The notes beneath the pieces were generated by a model that was not told the origin of the DNA, did no database searches, and saw only the letters and a list, made by a program, of their open reading frames with translations. Positions 60,977 through 64,000 of a DNA stretch of 64,000 nucleotides are shown piece after piece (the stretch's first letter is position 1; each line of letters begins with the position of its first letter). Made by a program: the position numbers and the translations under genes. This DNA is from Heterotrichella gracilis (taxonomy: Eukaryota; Sar; Xanthophyceae; Tribonematales; Xanthonemataceae), in contig JAULBX010026052.1 in the NCBI GenBank assembly GCA_032358255.1, positions 124,001 to 188,000 of the forward strand, in the 5' to 3' direction.

Positions 60977-63756
60977 ATGGGTGACTTGGCCACCAACCTT
61001 CGCTCAAAGTATGAGCAGGTTTGCCCGGATTGCCAAGGCACAGAGTTTGTCGAGGACCACTCACAGGGTGACCTCATCTGCATGGTGAGCACATATGCAT
61101 GCACGACACACGCATGCATATACAAAACCAGAGGACGGCACTGCTGGGTTCCAGTTGCTTGCCTGCGCCCCAGAAGTGTCTTTTGGGACTCTGGTGGTTT
61201 TCCAACAAATTGAAACAGCGTCCACCAAGTTGTTTGGTGGTGCAGAGCTGTGGGCTTGTGGTGGAGGCACACGGCATTGATGAGCGCTCTGAGTGGAGAA
61301 CGTTCAGCGACTCGGTAAGGGGCCATACCCGCTCCCACAATACCATACTGCCAATGAAAATTTAAATCATTATACAAAGGATGTTACCTGGGACAGAAAC
61401 CTACTGTATGCTTCCAATGAGTCAGTCACATGCTGCGGTTGGTAAGGGGTTGCATACCTGTTCCCAAGGGTACCATGCTTCCCCTCACATATACAAGTCA
61501 CACTATATGTCTGGAGTATATGCCGGGGTCAGTGCTGCCTGGAATGTGCTGCCTGGAATGGGCGGCAGAACAAGTAAGGCATCTCTGCGTGTCCGGGCTC
61601 AGCTGCCTGATACCAACCCACCCCCTACCCACCCCTCCCACCCTAGGACAAGCAGGGTGCGGACCCCAACCGCGTGGGAGGCCCCACCAACCACCTCCTC
61701 AGCGACGGGGGCCTGTCCACCACCATCGCGGTGGGCAAGGGGAGCGACCAAGCGCTGGCCAAAAACCTGAGCCGGCTCCATGCGAGGGACAGCAATGCCG
61801 ACAGAACGCTGCTCAACGCCTTCCGGCAGATAGCGCAGCTGTGTGACAAGCTTGGGCTGGTGGGCATGATCAAGGACCACGCCAACGAGCTGTACAAGCA
61901 GGTGAGGGGTGCATGGAGGCGGTGCCATAGGTATTGGTGCAACGGCGCTGGGTGCCCTTGTGGCAGCAGTGTTAACGAAGGCGATGGTCAGGCCCGAGCC
62001 TGTGCAGGAGGTGTGCCATTGACGTTATGAATACAAGATTAATAAAAAGAAAATTGCTTTTATTCATATTTTGGTTTAATTAGACGGCTGGTATAGGGTA
62101 AGGGTAGCATGGCATTGGGATTGTGCACGCATATGCGGGCGGTGCAAAGGGGCATGCAAATGACGTGCACAAGAGAGGCAGACAGTGCAGGCACCATGCC
62201 AGCTGAGGTGTAAGCAAGTTTATGGCTGTACAAAGGGCATGCTAATGGGGTGTACAAGCTAGTGGATAAGGCCAATGACACGTGCTCCTTCACTAAGCGC
62301 AAGGTTCTTGCCGCCTCTTTAAACGCCCTGCGCTCGCCCCCTCTCACATCCCGTGCTTCACTTACCTTGCCAGGTGTCGGACCAAAAGGCTGTCAAGCAA
62401 CGGCAGAGCTCGGCTGTGTTTGCCGCAGTGGTCTACATCGCCTGCAGGCAGGTGGGTCATTGCCTGTTTAGGGTACGGCGTTGGCGGAGGTACTCTGTAT
62501 TGTTTGCAGGTAGCGGGAAAATAACAGGAATGATTAGTAACGGGTATTCTAGTCGACATGCAAAGGCAAACATAATATTAGTGTTATGCAGTTTGCAGTG
62601 GCAGGCAGGCTTCGGTGCCGTGTGCATAGGGTGCTGGCCCATCTATGACGTCTGGCCCTAAAACCCTAATCCTACACCCTACAGGAGGGTATGCCGCGCA
62701 CCTTCAAGGAGATCACGGCAGTGCTCCCCGACGCCTCCAAGGTTGAGGTTGGACGGGTGTACAAGAGCATCGTGCAGGAGCTGGAGCTGGGGGCGATGGG
62801 CACGATACACGCGGCCAACTACATGGTGCGGGGATTATGTGTGTGGGGGGGGGTGGGGCATGGAGTGGGGAGGGGAGGAGGGGAAGGGGCATGTCCAAGG
62901 GGTGGTGAATATGGGCTTTGTGTTGTGCGAGGGAAATATTTATATCGGGGCAGACGTGTGTCAAAGGGTGCATCCATGGGGTGTAACCTGTATGACTTGT
63001 ATACGCAACGAGTTGCAGTCATGCTGCCACCAGCATGGCATTTCTCGTATGTTACAATGCACGACTCATTTTGAATTTCCCAGCCTGCCTCACCCCTCCC
63101 CGTTCCTCCCCCTAGGGCCGCACCATCTCCCATTTTACAGCCTACCTAAACCCTAAACCCTAATCCCTTCCCTCCCCTCCAGGGCCGCTTCTGCTCCCAC
63201 CTTGGGCTAAACCAGCAGGACAGGCGAGCGGCAACCGAAATGGCAAACACCGCATGCCCAAAGGTGCGGGATTGCATTACCTGTGGGATATCCTGTGGCA
63301 TCACCTGTGGGATATCCTGTGGCATTACCTGTGGCAATACCTGTGGCATTACCTGTGGGATACTGGGGGAAATGGCGGGATTGGGGAATATGTGGCAGGG
63401 CTTAGATCAGTAGCGCGGGACGAGGGTCTAGGGTGTAGGATTGTCCACTCCAATGCCGTCGTCCAGTTGCACAGGCTTCATGGAACCTTTCCCAAGGCAC
63501 CTCTGGGCAATGGACAGTGGGCTCATTCCATCTAGGGTCTACCGTAGTAAAGCTCCTTTGTCCCTCTACCCCTAGACCCTCTAGTAGACCTTTACCTTCT
63601 ACCTAGGCAGTAGGGATTAAGGATCTAGGGTTGAGGGTTTCTCACCCCCTTGTGCAGGACGGGCAGCGCGTGGGGCCCATGGTGAAGCCCTGGGATGGGA
63701 AGAGTCCCCTGTCAATTGCCGCAGCCATCATCTACATGGTCTCGCTGCTGCCCTCG
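60977..63756 (+). CDS. TFIIB: Transcription initiation factor TFIIB (partial, 5' seven exons)
   Basis: Exons seen: 60977-61084, 61246-61314, 61647-61901, 62374-62451, 62685-62825, 63183-63263, 63658-63756; all in phase 0, 277 codons. The gene continues past the right edge. The N-terminal zinc ribbon has Cys16, Cys19, Cys35, Cys38 (CPDC...ICMSCGLVVE), followed by the B-reader/linker ([24 protein letters not shown]). The first cyclin fold has [22 protein letters not shown] and [20 protein letters not shown]; the start of the second has [20 protein letters not shown] and AAIIYM. TFIIB bridges TBP-DNA and RNA polymerase II. Start: first ATG before the conserved region. It is TFIIB rather than BRF because of the DPNRVGGP linker. 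Confidence 0.95.
61437..61475 (+). repeat. Intronic copy of TFIIB exon 2 tail
   Basis: A diverged copy of the exon 2 donor region (61308-61345), with GGTAAGGGG followed by CATACC-CC-CAA-TACCAT spacing kept. Confidence 0.6.
63283..63365 (+). repeat. Minisatellite in TFIIB intron 6
   Basis: Six or so tandem 12- to 15-bp units of CCTGTGGGATAT / CCTGTGGCATTA alternating, entirely intronic. Confidence 0.9.
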
Positions 63757-64000
63757 GTGAGCCACACATTGGGGAAGAAAAATATATTGTGAATTATAAG
63801 AATGTTGATATATTAAGATATTGTCCAATTTATCATTGAAATGGGATTGAATCGAAATTCAAGCCACACCATGTTAGGTACACATGCCATCAGTGCTGCC
63901 AATTTCACGGCAACTGGTGATGTGTGTGCCTGATCACCACTGCTGTTTTGTTGCCATGAGTGTGCTCCATGCCTGCCACCTGCGGGGTTGCAATCATGCC

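Noticed and set aside
63283-63365. Possible CRISPR-like array
   Set aside because: Units are contiguous 12-15 bp repeats without spacers, in an intron of a eukaryotic gene.

Overview
This is nuclear DNA of a photosynthetic eukaryote, most likely a green alga. Genes are rich in short GT-AG introns, lie on both strands, and encode a plant-like set: GSK3/shaggy, an IRE-type AGC kinase, an ALMT-like transporter, an Arabidopsis-like ethanolamine kinase and a UBXD1-type CDC48 cofactor. Introns hold many copies of the TTTAGGG/CCCTAAA heptamer, the telomere repeat of land plants and many trebouxiophyte algae. Species cannot be fixed from the sequence. There is no operon, CRISPR array, rRNA or convincing tRNA gene.

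Layout, left to right: 5' end of a DNA polymerase zeta catalytic subunit gene (REV3, minus, runs off the left edge); intronless GSK3 (plus); a five-exon orphan gene (plus); ten-exon cohesin RAD21 (minus); six-exon choline/ethanolamine kinase (plus); two-exon orphan gene (minus); a decayed Ty1/copia fragment with two weak gene candidates; seven-exon UBXD1-like gene (minus); twelve-exon single-pass membrane TKL kinase (plus); three-exon four-TM protein (minus); seventeen-exon protein with two fused ALMT/FUSC-like modules (minus); eighteen-exon IRE/IREH1-type AGC kinase (plus); secreted Cys-rich repeat protein (minus); and TFIIB (plus, runs off the right edge). I joined exons by hand. For every complete gene the summed exon lengths are divisible by three and every junction keeps frame, which is strong internal support. 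Several genes are divergent pairs (REV3/GSK3, RAD21/ethanolamine kinase, UBXD1/TKL kinase, ALMT/IRE kinase, Cys-rich/TFIIB) with about 0.5-1.4 kb between starts.

The genes do not form one pathway. They are housekeeping functions (translesion synthesis, cohesion, basal transcription, phospholipid synthesis, CDC48 adaptor) and signalling or membrane functions.

The most unusual structure is not a gene. In at least eight genes, pieces of 25-85 bp that span an exon-intron junction (end of exon plus donor, or acceptor plus start of exon) are copied once to four times inside the adjacent intron. Copies are diverged and commonly separated by degenerate telomere-type heptamers. I count about twenty such loci by eye. 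They would create decoy splice sites and may record how these introns grow.
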